Part shown: positions 1-8,060 of the stretch, one piece after another
How positions within the stretch are numbered: the first letter of the stretch is position 1
Layout of the letters: each line of letters opens with the position of its first letter
From: Syntrophorhabdaceae bacterium
Lineage (GTDB): Bacteria; Desulfobacterota; Syntrophorhabdia; Syntrophorhabdales; Syntrophorhabdaceae
Assembly: GCA_036504895.1 (NCBI GenBank)
Contig: DASXUJ010000111.1
Coordinates: 1 to 53,114 of the forward strand
Length of the DNA: 53,114 nt
Direction of reading: 5' to 3'
Notes under the pieces: generated by a model
What the model saw: the letters and a program-made list of their open reading frames with translations, nothing else
Told to the model about the DNA's origin: nothing
Database searches by the model: none
Position numbers and translations under genes: made by a program

Positions 1-1362
1 ACGAAAGGCTATCCCCTCAAGTGCTTTTTCGTCGCGCCGCCTTTGACTCCTCCTTTTCCTAAAATGGAGGGAGCGATAGGCATTTCGTTCAAGGATTTCT
101 CCCGTCTTTTAAAACGGGATGATTTTTTGGGTATCGGCGAAGCGTACTGGACACGGGTAGTGGAAGGGGACGACAGGGTCCTCGCGCAAGCGGCCCTGGC
201 CATATCGCTCGGGAAGAATATCGACGGCCATTCCGCCGGCGCCCGGGGCAAGAAGCTCATCGAATACCTGGTTACCGGGGTCACGTCTTGCCATGAATCA
301 ATCCAGATGGACGAGGTAATGGAGAAACTCCGGTTCGGCGTCTACAATATGGTAAGAGAAGGCTTCGTCCGCCAGGAGCTGCCCGAGCTTTACAAGATCA
401 AGGACCTTCCGGTGGATATGCGAAGAATAATACTCACCTCAGATTTCTTCGATGCCGTGATGCTCACCGAAGAGGGGTACCTCGATTCGATCGCCCGAAA
501 AGCGATAGGCTATGGATTTTCCCCTATAGAGACAATCAAGACCATGACTATCAATCCTGCCGATTATCTCGGTTTGCGACACGTGGGGGCCATTGCGCCG
601 CTGCGTCACGCGGATATCCTCTTCCTCACCGACCTCGAGAAAATTTCGATAGACCGGGTTATGGCCATGGGTGAGGTGGTGGTGGAAAAAGGAGAATTCA
701 TCGGCAAGGCCCCCGAGCACCTTTTCCCTGCCCTCGTAATGAACACGATCAAAACCAGCAAGGTCACAGCGGACGACTTTCGCGTAAAGGCGCGCTCAAA
801 GGACAATACCATCCGGGTGATCCAGGTGGCAAACCCCACCATCACGAGGGAAGTGACCCATCAACCGGAGGTAAGAAACGGGTTTATACAGAAAGACCTG
901 AGAGAAGATATCATCCCAACCGCGGTGATCAACAGGACCAAGCCAAAGCAAATGGGAAAAGGCTTTATCAAAGGCACGGGCATTACGGACGGGGCCGTGG
1001 CCACCAGTATTATTTGGGATTCATGTAATATTTTTACCATAGGCAGCGACGAAGAGGACCTGAAGGCCGCGGTAAACCGTCTTATCGAGCTACAGGGAGG
1101 AATCGTGATCTCGAAGCACGGCAAAATTATCTTTGAGTTTCCCATGCCCGCCTTCGGCCTCATGCCCCTCATAAGCCTCAAGGAGATTGCGGCGAAAACA
1201 AGAGAGCTCCAGGGGAAACTCGAAGAGATCGGCGCCCGCCTGGAAAAACCTTTCCTCACGATCCAGACGATCCCCTTCACGGGCCTGCCGTTCCTAAGGA
1301 TCACGGACAAGGGTCTGGCGGATATCAAGAGCAGGAAGCTGGTTTCCATATTTGTGAAGTGA
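1..1362 (+). CDS. ade: Adenine deaminase, 5'-truncated by the window edge
   Basis: Amidohydrolase-superfamily enzyme that hydrolyses adenine to hypoxanthine and ammonia for purine salvage in the cytosol. The frame is open from base 1, so the true start and the N-terminal metal-binding HxH region lie outside the window; about 453 residues are here against roughly 570-600 for the family. Counted from base 1, family landmarks are DGHSAG near residue 75, the SCHES stretch near 97 and VREGF near 119. The C-terminal domain carries MPAFGLMPL, which matches the Ade-type PxxGLM segment. An apparent TTG start at 43 is internal and is not used. A PEGA lipoprotein gene follows after 51 bp. Identification rests on motif recall; the family call is firm, the substrate is inferred. 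Confidence 0.88.
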   Translation, partial: TKGYPLKCFFVAPPLTPPFPKMEGAIGISFKDFSRLLKRDDFLGIGEAYWTRVVEGDDRVLAQAALAISLGKNIDGHSAGARGKKLIEYLVTGVTSCHESIQMDEVMEKLRFGVYNMVREGFVRQELPELYKIKDLPVDMRRIILTSDFFDAVMLTEEGYLDSIARKAIGYGFSPIETIKTMTINPADYLGLRHVGAIAPLRHADILFLTDLEKISIDRVMAMGEVVVEKGEFIGKAPEHLFPALVMNTIKTSKVTADDFRVKARSKDNTIRVIQVANPTITREVTHQPEVRNGFIQKDLREDIIPTAVINRTKPKQMGKGFIKGTGITDGAVATSIIWDSCNIFTIGSDEEDLKAAVNRLIELQGGIVISKHGKIIFEFPMPAFGLMPLISLKEIAAKTRELQGKLEEIGARLEKPFLTIQTIPFTGLPFLRITDKGLADIKSRKLVSIFVK

Positions 1363-1413
1363 GGCGGCCGAGGGAATGCAGGTTCTTTGCCCATGCATGA
1401 TAGAGGAATTCCC

Positions 1414-1908
1414 ATGATTGCCCGAAACCTTATCCTTCTCCTGTTTTGTGCGGCCCTGGCTGTAGGCTGCGGGACCTCGATCCTCAGGCAGGACATCCCG
1501 GTTACGACCAATCCCATGGGAGCGAAGATTTACGCAAACGGCAAGGACATGGGGAAAACTCCCGCCACCGTCTCCCTGGAGAGGACCCGAGAGCATGTCA
1601 TCACCATCGTCAAGGAAGGATACCGGCAGGAGGACGTGGCAATCCGAAAACAATACCAGTCCGATAAGGTCTTCATGAAAGCCCTCCAGACAGGGTTCAA
1701 CACCCAGATAGTCTCCAAAGACAACCACATGGCCGTAAACAGCGGATTCAACTCCGTCACCCAGCAGGAGCAGACAGGCGAAGCCTACACCCTGGTCCCG
1801 CCCGTAATAAAAATCACCCTCACCCCCAATTCAGCCCCGCCGGCTGTGAACTCCGGGTCCGAGCGAACCTCGCAAATTCTTCCTCCGGAACCTTCACCGC
1901 CCGAATGA
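1414..1908 (+). CDS. PEGA-domain lipoprotein
   Basis: About 164 residues. The start ATG at 1414 is chosen over an in-frame TTG at 1387 because AGAGGA lies just upstream and the protein then begins with a clean lipoprotein signal (MIARNLILLLF..AVGC, acylated Cys19). Residues about 27-65 form a PEGA-like beta domain with TTNPMGAKIYANGKDMG and a TPATVSL turn; PEGA domains occur in surface-exposed or wall-associated proteins. The C-terminus is Pro/Ser rich and probably unstructured. It lies 51 bp after the adenine deaminase gene and may be co-transcribed, but no functional link is evident. The role is unknown beyond envelope attachment. Confidence 0.72.
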   Translation: MIARNLILLLFCAALAVGCGTSILRQDIPVTTNPMGAKIYANGKDMGKTPATVSLERTREHVITIVKEGYRQEDVAIRKQYQSDKVFMKALQTGFNTQIVSKDNHMAVNSGFNSVTQQEQTGEAYTLVPPVIKITLTPNSAPPAVNSGSERTSQILPPEPSPPE

Positions 1909-2494
1909 GACGGGGAGCTACCCTAATCTCAAGTGCGCCTGCCTAAATGACAACTTCACAAGGAGTCCATCACGGTTACCAAAAGTTCGGTGGACTTTGA
2001 AGCCGATGCTCACCCGCTCTGTGGGGGAGGTGAGGATATTCGGCCGTTTGTTCGGCGGCAGCACCGGCCTGATAATATCTTTGGCAGGTCACTTTATTTA
2101 TGGGACTGCACAACCCCGAAGAATAAAGAAAATCAAGCCAACCAGGCATAATCGATAAGCGACTCTCACGGTAATGCCTCCTAATCTCTGGGTGGCTGAA
2201 GACGCGCTCTATTTATCGATTATCATTCAAAACCTTGGATGTCCGGAGAAATTCTCACAACTCGGCTTCAGAAGACGTTACGGGAAGGTCCTACAAACCC
2301 GATAAGCCAAACCTCGTCTTCTACAGCAAATAGCCCTATTAAATTATTTAGCCGATCTGAAGTTGGCCAGTAAAAACTTCACGCAAGCGGTAACAGGAAA
2401 TATCCTTTATCGTAGAAATAATCCCTCAGATAATGTAGATTTCATGCTGCACCTCAATATACAACATTGCCTCACCCGAGGGAGGAGTCGAATC
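1909..2494. other. Spacer with only one weak small ORF
   Basis: This 586-bp gap before the ammonium transporter has no long ORF that looks coding. In-frame codons upstream of 2495 encode residues without Amt character and are taken as 5' leader. The only candidate gene is the 23-residue minus-strand peptide at 2098-2169. No convincing sigma-54 or sigma-70 promoter for the transporter was found by eye. Confidence 0.5.
2098..2169 (-). CDS. Possible 23-residue small membrane peptide or lipoprotein
   Basis: A GTG start is preceded by a perfect AGGAGG seven bases upstream. The predicted peptide MRVAYRLCLVGLIFFILRGC continues with AVP and stops. It has a basic start, a hydrophobic core and an LRGC end that resembles a minimal lipobox, a layout reminiscent of entericidin-type small lipoproteins. 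Only the ribosome binding site and composition support it; such an ORF can arise by chance. Confidence 0.28.
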   Translation of the reverse strand: MRVAYRLCLVGLIFFILRGCAVP

Positions 2495-3706
2495 ATGAAA
2501 GCATGGTCCCGAACTATTCCAGCCGTAATCGCGTGCCTGTTGCTGGCGCCTTTGTGTGCATGGTCAGGTGAAACAGACATCAATAATGTAACCAACACGG
2601 TTCGCGAAGTCGAACAGTACAACTTCTCCATCCATATCCTGGCCATGCTGCTCGTCGGCTTCGGGTTTCTCATGGTCTTTGTCAGGAAATATGGGTATAG
2701 TGCGACTACCGGCACATTCCTCGTGGTGGCCTCGGCCATGCCGGTCTACCTTCTTGTCCGTTCTCTCGGTGTAATCTCCGCCGAAGCCATGCCTGCGACC
2801 AGCATTGCCGTCCTCCTTTTGGCCGAATTTGCTGCCGCGTCCGCCCTCATCGCAATGGGCGCCGTTCTTGGGCGTCTCCGGGTCTATCAGTACGCCCTCG
2901 TCGGCATTTTTGCCGTTTTGGCCTACATGGTCAATGAATGGCTGGTTCTTGACGGAGGGTTAGGGATTACGAAGGGTTTCGTGGACGCCGCGGGCTCCAT
3001 AGTGATTCACGCCTTCGGCGCCTATTTCGGAATCGGGCTGACCGTTGCGCTTACCCGTAAGGCAAGCGTGGGAACGGCCATTGAGAGTGATGAAACATCG
3101 GACAGGTTTTCCATGCTGGGCTCCATGGTATTATGGATCTTCTGGCCAAGCTTCTGCAGCGCCGTGGTTCCCCACGGACAAATGCCGCTCACCGTTATTA
3201 ACACGATCATGTCATTGTGCGGCGCTACCCTGATTACGTACCTCGCGAGTGTCCTCCTACGGAAAGGAAAGGTCTCGATTGCCGACATGGCCAACGCTGC
3301 GCTGGCAGGAGGAGTGGCCATAGGCGCTATGTGCAACCGTGTCTCCCCAGCCGGCGCCTTCGGCATCGGTCTTTTGGCCGGGGCCATTTGCGTGATAGGC
3401 TACGTCGTGATACAGCCGAGGGTGCAATCCCTGTTCAGGATCGTGGATACGTGCGGCGTTCATAATCTGCACGGCATGCCGGGCATCCTTGGAGGCGTCG
3501 TCGCCGTATTCGTAATTCCCGGGGTTGCAACGGCACAGCTTGCCGGGATCGTCTTTACCGTATTATTTGCCCTCATTGCCGGGATAGGCTCGGGTTATCT
3601 TATCAAGGCCACGGGTTCGAAGATCGCCGAATATGAAGATGCCGATGAGTTTGACGGGATGGAGGCGGATGAGGAAGAGGTCAAAAGATTGCATCTTGCT
3701 AAGTAA
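2495..3706 (+). CDS. Rh-type ammonium transporter (Amt/Rh family)
   Basis: Polytopic inner-membrane protein of about 403 residues that conducts NH3/NH4+ (possibly CO2 in Rh relatives). The ATG at 2495 is chosen because a GGAGG sequence precedes it and the product then begins with a signal-like segment (MKAWSRTIPAVIACLLLAPL, cleavage near AWSGE), as in Rh/Amt proteins. The twin histidines are in IVIHAFGAYFG and in DTCGVHNLHGMPG; the latter motif and FWPSFCSAVVP are typical of the Rh branch more than of classical AmtB. The last 30 or so residues are a strongly acidic cytoplasmic tail. No glnK gene is next to it, unlike classical amtB loci. A decayed copy of its 3' end lies at 7629-7741. Confidence 0.88.
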   Translation: MKAWSRTIPAVIACLLLAPLCAWSGETDINNVTNTVREVEQYNFSIHILAMLLVGFGFLMVFVRKYGYSATTGTFLVVASAMPVYLLVRSLGVISAEAMPATSIAVLLLAEFAAASALIAMGAVLGRLRVYQYALVGIFAVLAYMVNEWLVLDGGLGITKGFVDAAGSIVIHAFGAYFGIGLTVALTRKASVGTAIESDETSDRFSMLGSMVLWIFWPSFCSAVVPHGQMPLTVINTIMSLCGATLITYLASVLLRKGKVSIADMANAALAGGVAIGAMCNRVSPAGAFGIGLLAGAICVIGYVVIQPRVQSLFRIVDTCGVHNLHGMPGILGGVVAVFVIPGVATAQLAGIVFTVLFALIAGIGSGYLIKATGSKIAEYEDADEFDGMEADEEEVKRLHLAK

Positions 3707-3728
3707 ACGGGTGCGGCTGCGTTTTTTT
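3705..3728 (+). terminator. Possible intrinsic terminator of the ammonium transporter gene
   Basis: AAACG overlapping the stop codon can pair with CGTTT across a 10-nt loop, followed directly by a run of seven T (3722-3728). The stem is short, so this is a tentative call based mainly on the T run just past the gene. Confidence 0.33.
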
Positions 3729-3896
3729 GAGTGAAGCCCAATGGGACCCGGGAAGGTGCAGGGAGAGTTAGTCATTTAGTAATGCCCATCCTCTTTGTTT
3801 CACCGGTAATTTCTCTTGACTGGCAGCGGGAGAGACCTATATTGTCTTCAGCATGTAATTGACCCACTAAACTTCACGCCGGAACAGGAGGGACGA

Positions 3897-4160
3897 ATGC
3901 ATATTCTGTGGACTATCATTATCGGCTTTCTCGCAGGTGTTGTTGCCAAGTTCCTAATTCCCGGGAAAGATCCGGGTGGATTTATCATCACTACCATCAT
4001 CGGGATTGTCGGCGCAATCCTCGCAACATATTTGGGACAGGCCATGGGGTGGTACGACGCCGGTCAGAAGGCCGGGTTCATCGGCGCCATCATCGGCGCC
4101 ATCATACTTCTCCTTCTGTACAGGTTATTCAGACGTTTTTTCGGGACAAGGCAGGCCTGA
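3897..4160 (+). CDS. GlsB/YeaQ/YmgE-family small membrane protein
   Basis: An 87-residue protein with three hydrophobic segments (about residues 3-20, 26-48 and 60-77). Glycine-rich repeats such as GFLAGVVAKFLIPG and GFIITTIIGIVGAI are typical of transglycosylase-associated GlsB/YeaQ proteins, which are induced by envelope or general stress in many bacteria; the molecular role is not settled. The ATG at 3897 is preceded by CAGGAGGGA, which decides the start over an in-frame codon at 3816. It stands alone between the transporter and the DUF4126 gene. Confidence 0.8.
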   Translation: MHILWTIIIGFLAGVVAKFLIPGKDPGGFIITTIIGIVGAILATYLGQAMGWYDAGQKAGFIGAIIGAIILLLLYRLFRRFFGTRQA

Positions 4161-4275
4161 CCGCATTGGCTGAAGGGGATCGCGTGGGCGGGAAAAGAGC
4201 AGCTCCCGTCAGCCGCCCGGCCCTGGTATGGGAATAATTCCGCATGGGTAACCGCGTACACGCAGAGCGTGAGTG

Positions 4276-5274
4276 ATGGAAACCATCGCTCTCCTCGGTT
4301 CTTTAACAGGTCTCGGTCTGATGGCCGGACTGAGCTTGTACGCGACCATCCTCACCGTGGGCCTGGGCGTTCGCTTCGGCCTTGTCCACCTTGACCCCGG
4401 CCTGCAACATCTCGCGGTGCTTGCCGGCACACCCGTTCTCGTGGCAGCAGGCATCGTATATCTCTTCGAATTCTTTGCCGATAAGATTCCCTGGCTGGAC
4501 AGCATTTGGGATTCCGTTCACACCTTTATCAGGCCCTTTGGGGCCGCCGTGTTGGGGGTCACCGCCATCGGTTCGGTCGATACCGTGACGCAGGTGCTGT
4601 CCGTTATCTTGTGCGGAGGTGCAGCCTTGGCTTCTCACTCGGCAAAAGCGGGAACCCGCATAATGGTCAATCACTCGCCGGAGCCCGTCTCGAACGTGAG
4701 CCTGAGCCTCTTTGAGGATGGGCTGACATTCCTGGGAACATGGTTTTCCCTGAAGCATCCCCAACTAATGCTTATAATCGCAGGGGTTTTTATGGTAATT
4801 ATCCTGGCTATCTCGCCACGTATTTTTCGGCTGCTGAAGGTCGAGCTTCTGGCTTTTCACGCAATGATTGACAAATACCTGTCGGGCTCCGGCCGCCTGC
4901 CGGCCGGGGAACCGATGCCCGACGGGTACGAACAATACCTTCGGAAGCGATTCGATCCGTCGGCATTTCCAAAGGCGGTTAGGTGCGTCGCATCGAGGGG
5001 AGTGGGTGGGTTGCGCCACTCCGTAGGTTATCTCTGCCTTGGCGGGGAAGGGCTATTCTTTCTGACGCGGCGATGGTTTCATTTTTCCCTATGGCAAATG
5101 AAGGGCAATTCCATAACAGACCTCAGGCGCACCAAGGGTCTGCTCCTCGATCTCATTTCTTTTTCGGATGGGGAAGGTCCGAGGAGCTTCTACTTTTTCA
5201 AGAACCGTTCCGACCGGGGCATGCAGGCCCTTGTGATGATGCAGGATCAGTCCCCGACAAAAGACGTTACTTGA
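4276..5274 (+). CDS. DUF4126-domain membrane protein
   Basis: About 332 residues. The first 190 or so form the DUF4126 membrane domain with several helices (GLGLMAGLSLYATILTVGLG and later segments to about residue 180); the rest is a soluble C-terminal part with SVGYLCLGGEGLFFLTRRW. The function of DUF4126 is unknown. A GTG at 4273 is directly ahead of the ATG and could also serve; neither has a strong ribosome binding site. The C-terminal soluble extension is longer than I remember for the plain DUF4126 family. The gene is followed by a hairpin-bearing spacer at 5377-5403. Confidence 0.65.
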   Translation: METIALLGSLTGLGLMAGLSLYATILTVGLGVRFGLVHLDPGLQHLAVLAGTPVLVAAGIVYLFEFFADKIPWLDSIWDSVHTFIRPFGAAVLGVTAIGSVDTVTQVLSVILCGGAALASHSAKAGTRIMVNHSPEPVSNVSLSLFEDGLTFLGTWFSLKHPQLMLIIAGVFMVIILAISPRIFRLLKVELLAFHAMIDKYLSGSGRLPAGEPMPDGYEQYLRKRFDPSAFPKAVRCVASRGVGGLRHSVGYLCLGGEGLFFLTRRWFHFSLWQMKGNSITDLRRTKGLLLDLISFSDGEGPRSFYFFKNRSDRGMQALVMMQDQSPTKDVT

Positions 5275-5376
5275 CTCGCAGTGTTTCACGGGACACCGCT
5301 CTACTACGGGGTATTGGACCTCATGGCGGGGGGAACCGAAGGGGACCACCGGTCGGCTTCGACGACCGCTCTCAAG

Positions 5377-5403
5377 GAATCAGATTGCGGGGCGATCTGA
5401 TTC
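5377..5403. repeat. Perfect 9-bp inverted repeat
   Basis: GAATCAGAT, nine bases of spacer, then ATCTGATTC. It lies between convergent genes (DUF4126 on plus, the exported 98-residue protein on minus). It may fold as a transcript-end hairpin, but no T run follows on either strand, so it could equally be a protein-binding dyad. Confidence 0.5.
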
Positions 5404-5515
5404 AGGGTGTCCGTCAATATGGCTATCTGCGTAAAAAGCTGGTGCCGCCGCAATGCTCATGGCGGCTCCCGCGGGCAACAAGGGCCGCCATGGTTAACGA
5501 AAATAGCTGCTCAGG

Positions 5516-5812
5516 TCACTTCTTTGCCGGAACAGGCGCCGGCCCTGCCTTCTTGCCTGTGTCCTTGGCCTCAATGGTCGCTGCCTTCATGGTATACTCG
5601 ATAGTCACCTTGGATCCGACTTTAAGGTCTCCCGTCACCTTGGTGGCAGCATCTTTTGCAATTTCCCATTTCTCCTTGCCCTTCTGCACGGTAATAGTGT
5701 CATCTTTCATTTCCAGGACCGGTCCCGTAACCTGATAGGTCTTCGGACCTGCGGCAAAGACCAGCGAAGAAAATAGAATTATTGCGCTCACGACGATCAG
5801 AAAACTTTTCAT
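5516..5812 (-). CDS. Small exported beta-rich protein, unknown function
   Basis: 98 residues. The start at 5812 has GGAGGG upstream and gives a clear Sec signal peptide (MKSFLIVVSAIILFSSLVFA, cleavage near AAG). The mature part has short alternating strands (YQVTGPVLEMKDDTITVQKG, TKVTGDLKVGSKVTIEYTM), reminiscent of small OB-like periplasmic domains, and ends in a Lys/Pro/Ala tail. I do not recognise a named family. The next minus-strand gene upstream, 70 bp away, is the double helix-hairpin-helix protein, so they may be co-transcribed. Confidence 0.68.
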   Translation of the reverse strand: MKSFLIVVSAIILFSSLVFAAGPKTYQVTGPVLEMKDDTITVQKGKEKWEIAKDAATKVTGDLKVGSKVTIEYTMKAATIEAKDTGKKAGPAPVPAKK

Positions 5813-5881
5813 AGAAGCACCCTCCTCTTGATTTAGATTACGCAGTCTTTCGGACTGCCCCACGGGCCGCCTCAGCCCCCG

Positions 5882-6583
5882 TTAATCCACGCTGATCAAA
5901 TCCTTGATCTTATCGAAGGTTTTCTCCTTTATCCCCTTGACCCGCATAACATCCTCCGCCTTCTTGTAGGGGCGCCCATCGATAATCGCCTGTGCTTTCA
6001 CCGGCCCGATTTCAGGGAGGGCTTCCAGCTGCTCCTTTGTCGCGCTATTGATGCTCACCTTCTCGCCGGGAGCCGGCTTCGCAGCAGCCGGAGCAGCAGT
6101 TCTTGCCGGGCTCTTCGCTGCCGGCGCCGCGGGGGTCGACGCTGCCGGAGCAGGGATTTCCTTCGCAGGCGGAGTCCCGACCGGCGTTCCTTTGGCCTTC
6201 TCCTTCACCGGGACCGGTGACACGGTCGGCTTCGGCGGGGCCGTCGGTTTGGCCTCCACAGCAGGTTTTGCCCGTGCCGGGGCAGCGCCGACCCTCACAT
6301 AAGGTTTGATGGATTCAATGGTCTTCTCTGGGATACCCGCCTTCTTGAGATCCTCTATCGACCGGTAGGGACGGCCGGCAATGATCTTTTTTGCCGTAGC
6401 AGGACCAACGCCCTTAATGGATTCGAGCTCCTTTTCTGAGGCGGTATTCAGGTCCATCACCGTCGTCTTCTGGGGCTGACCGTAGCTCGGGGAGCCCCCC
6501 AAAATAAGGGACAATCCTAAAAGGCTTGCCGCAACGAGGAACAAATAAGCTCTAAAGTATTCCGTCTCGGTTTTGGTTGGCAT
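5882..6583 (-). CDS. ComEA-like protein with two helix-hairpin-helix domains
   Basis: 233 residues: an N-terminal membrane anchor or signal (about 11-35), a first HhH domain (DLNTASEKELESIKGVGPAT, about 43-95), a long Ala/Pro/Lys linker (about 98-172), and a second HhH domain (INSATKEQLEALPEIGPVKA, about 176-232). ComEA-type proteins bind DNA non-specifically outside the inner membrane during uptake. Duplication of the HhH unit around a flexible linker is unusual; most ComEA proteins have one. GGAGG six bases before the ATG supports the start. DNA binding is inferred from fold only, and no competence genes are next to it. Confidence 0.75.
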   Translation of the reverse strand: MPTKTETEYFRAYLFLVAASLLGLSLILGGSPSYGQPQKTTVMDLNTASEKELESIKGVGPATAKKIIAGRPYRSIEDLKKAGIPEKTIESIKPYVRVGAAPARAKPAVEAKPTAPPKPTVSPVPVKEKAKGTPVGTPPAKEIPAPAASTPAAPAAKSPARTAAPAAAKPAPGEKVSINSATKEQLEALPEIGPVKAQAIIDGRPYKKAEDVMRVKGIKEKTFDKIKDLISVD

Positions 6584-6880
6584 TTCATACCTCCAGTCTC
6601 TTGTGGTAAAAATGGTTTTGGAATCACGTCTTCAGTTCAGGCGAGGCATAAGCATGTCTTCAACGATTAGTATGCCCACAGTCATGTCATCCACTTTCCC
6701 CTTCATGGGAATCGAACCCTTTAACATCATAGGCCTTTCCTCCCGTGAGATGCATAATACTTGTATAAGAACTAAATTTTGATTGGTCAAGAACCGTACC
6801 ACGGGGGCTAATGATTTAGTATCAACGGTATAGCGTGATCCCCGGGTGAGATGGGAATAGAGACTAAATGATGAACGAAT
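6584..6880. other. Intergenic spacer, nothing identified
   Basis: About 300 bp without a coding-like ORF. A short plus-strand ORF at 6573-6782 has no ribosome binding site and no recognisable composition. No hairpin or promoter stands out. Confidence 0.4.
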
Positions 6881-7231
6881 TTACTTGATGACGAGCTTTG
6901 AAGCGTAACAGCACTTTACAAGGTCCTCATATACCCCGGGGTCGACATTGACGCATCCGCCGGTTACCTTATTGCGACGCTTCGCGTCCGGACTCTTCAG
7001 CCGAGCGAGTCTTTGTTGACCACGTACATCGATCACCCGATGAATGCAATAGAGATAGTTCTTTGTTTCCATGAATGAGAGGATGTCCCCTCCGTAGCCC
7101 GGGTCCGGCGTGGTGTAGTGGGTTAGTTGAAACTCACCGCGGGGAGTGTCAACACCCACCAGCACAGGATGACACGTCCCCGCGAAGCAGATTAATGCCG
7201 CTGCGATATCGACGATCACCTCAGGGAACAC
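6881..7231 (-). CDS. L,D-transpeptidase (YkuD-like) catalytic domain
   Basis: 116 residues holding the core of a YkuD/L,D-transpeptidase domain, which cross-links or modifies peptidoglycan in the periplasm. Landmarks are VIVDIAAAL at the start, VGVDTPRGEF at 25-33 (the family's G-x-TPxGxF turn), the catalytic-pair histidine at 63 in CIHRV, and the catalytic cysteine at 92 in TGGCVNV. There is no signal peptide of its own. The start used is GTG at 7231, only three bases after the TGA of the upstream lipoprotein and in the same frame. Read through that TGA, the two would make one lipid-anchored transpeptidase. It is either a coupled second cistron or the 3' part of a gene broken by a nonsense change. 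Confidence 0.68.
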   Translation of the reverse strand: MFPEVIVDIAAALICFAGTCHPVLVGVDTPRGEFQLTHYTTPDPGYGGDILSFMETKNYLYCIHRVIDVRGQQRLARLKSPDAKRRNKVTGGCVNVDPGVYEDLVKCCYASKLVIK

Positions 7232-7234
7232 GGA

Positions 7235-7477
7235 TCAGCCCTTCTTTTTCTTTGCAGGAGCCGGGGCCGGAACCGACGGAGGCAGTACTTCTTTCTTGAT
7301 CTCCCGTGGAGGCGGAACAGGTATTTCCGTCTTCGTCTCAGGGGGAACCACTTTCGCCATCGGCGGCGGGGGTGAAGCTGTTTCACTCCTCGGAGCCAGA
7401 ATAGGATATGCGCAACCGCTCAGTGAAAGCCCGATAATAGTGACCAGGATTACGAACCAGAACGATCTTCTTTTCAT
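7235..7477 (-). CDS. Proline-rich lipoprotein, in frame with the downstream transpeptidase domain
   Basis: 80 residues. The ATG at 7477 has AAGGA upstream and opens a lipoprotein signal (MKRRSFWFVILVTIIG..LSGC, acylated Cys22). The rest is a Pro/Lys/Ala-rich linker ending in KKKKG followed by TGA. Such a linker normally connects a lipid anchor to a periplasmic catalytic domain, and exactly such a domain follows in the same frame after three bases. I infer that this is the N-terminal anchor of a split L,D-transpeptidase. As a stand-alone product it would be a lipid-anchored tail with no domain. Confidence 0.55.
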   Translation of the reverse strand: MKRRSFWFVILVTIIGLSLSGCAYPILAPRSETASPPPPMAKVVPPETKTEIPVPPPREIKKEVLPPSVPAPAPAKKKKG

Positions 7478-7628
7478 ACTGCAGTCTTCCTTATGATTAG
7501 CCTTGCTTGGTAACTCGCCCTCATCCCGGCAAGCTCTCGGGAAGGACTGTTTAGACAATCTCTCCCCTACACAGCAATATCTCAAATAGACAGGATATTG
7601 TCAAATCAAAAGATCACCCTCAATGGGA

Positions 7629-7741
7629 ATATAAAATGCTGATGAGTTAGACGGGATGGAGGCGGACGAGGTCAAAAAGATTGCATCTTGCTTAATAAAC
7701 GGGTACGAACGCGTAGTGAGTGAAGGAAAACCAATTGGGGA
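7629..7741 (+). pseudogene. Decayed copy of the ammonium transporter gene's 3' end
   Basis: This stretch aligns along its length, in direct orientation, with 3629-3742, covering the acidic C-terminal codons, the stop codon and about 35 bp of downstream sequence. Shared blocks include ACGGGATGGAGGCGGA, AGATTGCATCTTGCT and TAAACGGGT. It carries a premature TAG, a six-base deletion and several substitutions, so it is non-coding. The rest of the duplicated gene is not recognisable here. Confidence 0.75.
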
Positions 7742-8060
7742 TAGCGGATAAGTCGGACAAAACCGGCTAAACATATCCCTTGCCCCTACAAAATCCAGGA
7801 GCGAGGCTTTGAGGCCTATCAAAGAATGCCGCTCGAAAAGTGCACAGGCATCGTATTCAGCAAAATGTATTACTTGGGCCAATTCAAGAAAGGTGCTTAA
7901 AGACGCGACATCAGGCTTTTTGCGTGCTTCTTGGAAATACACGACCGCTATTAATGATGGTGGTTCAATCTTGTTGGCGGCACTCGGAACTGGTTTCAGA
8001 AACGATGAGACGCGTCCACGCGTCGTAGATTAAGGCAGTGGCGCAGGTCTGATCCGGAGG
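7742..8060. other. Gap next to the amt remnant, no supportable gene
   Basis: A minus-strand frame at 7770-7942 reads with coding-like composition (ARKKPDVASLSTFLELAQVI), but it has no ribosome binding site, runs into the amt remnant and matches no family I recognise. It may be the remnant of another gene that decayed with the amt copy. Confidence 0.35.

Noticed and set aside
5282-5297. parS-like 16-mer, TGTTTCACGGGACACC, 13 of 16 matches to the parS consensus
   Set aside because: Only the left half-site is perfect. A 13/16 match is not unlikely by chance in a 53-kb window, and it is 28 kb from parAB with no second copy seen.
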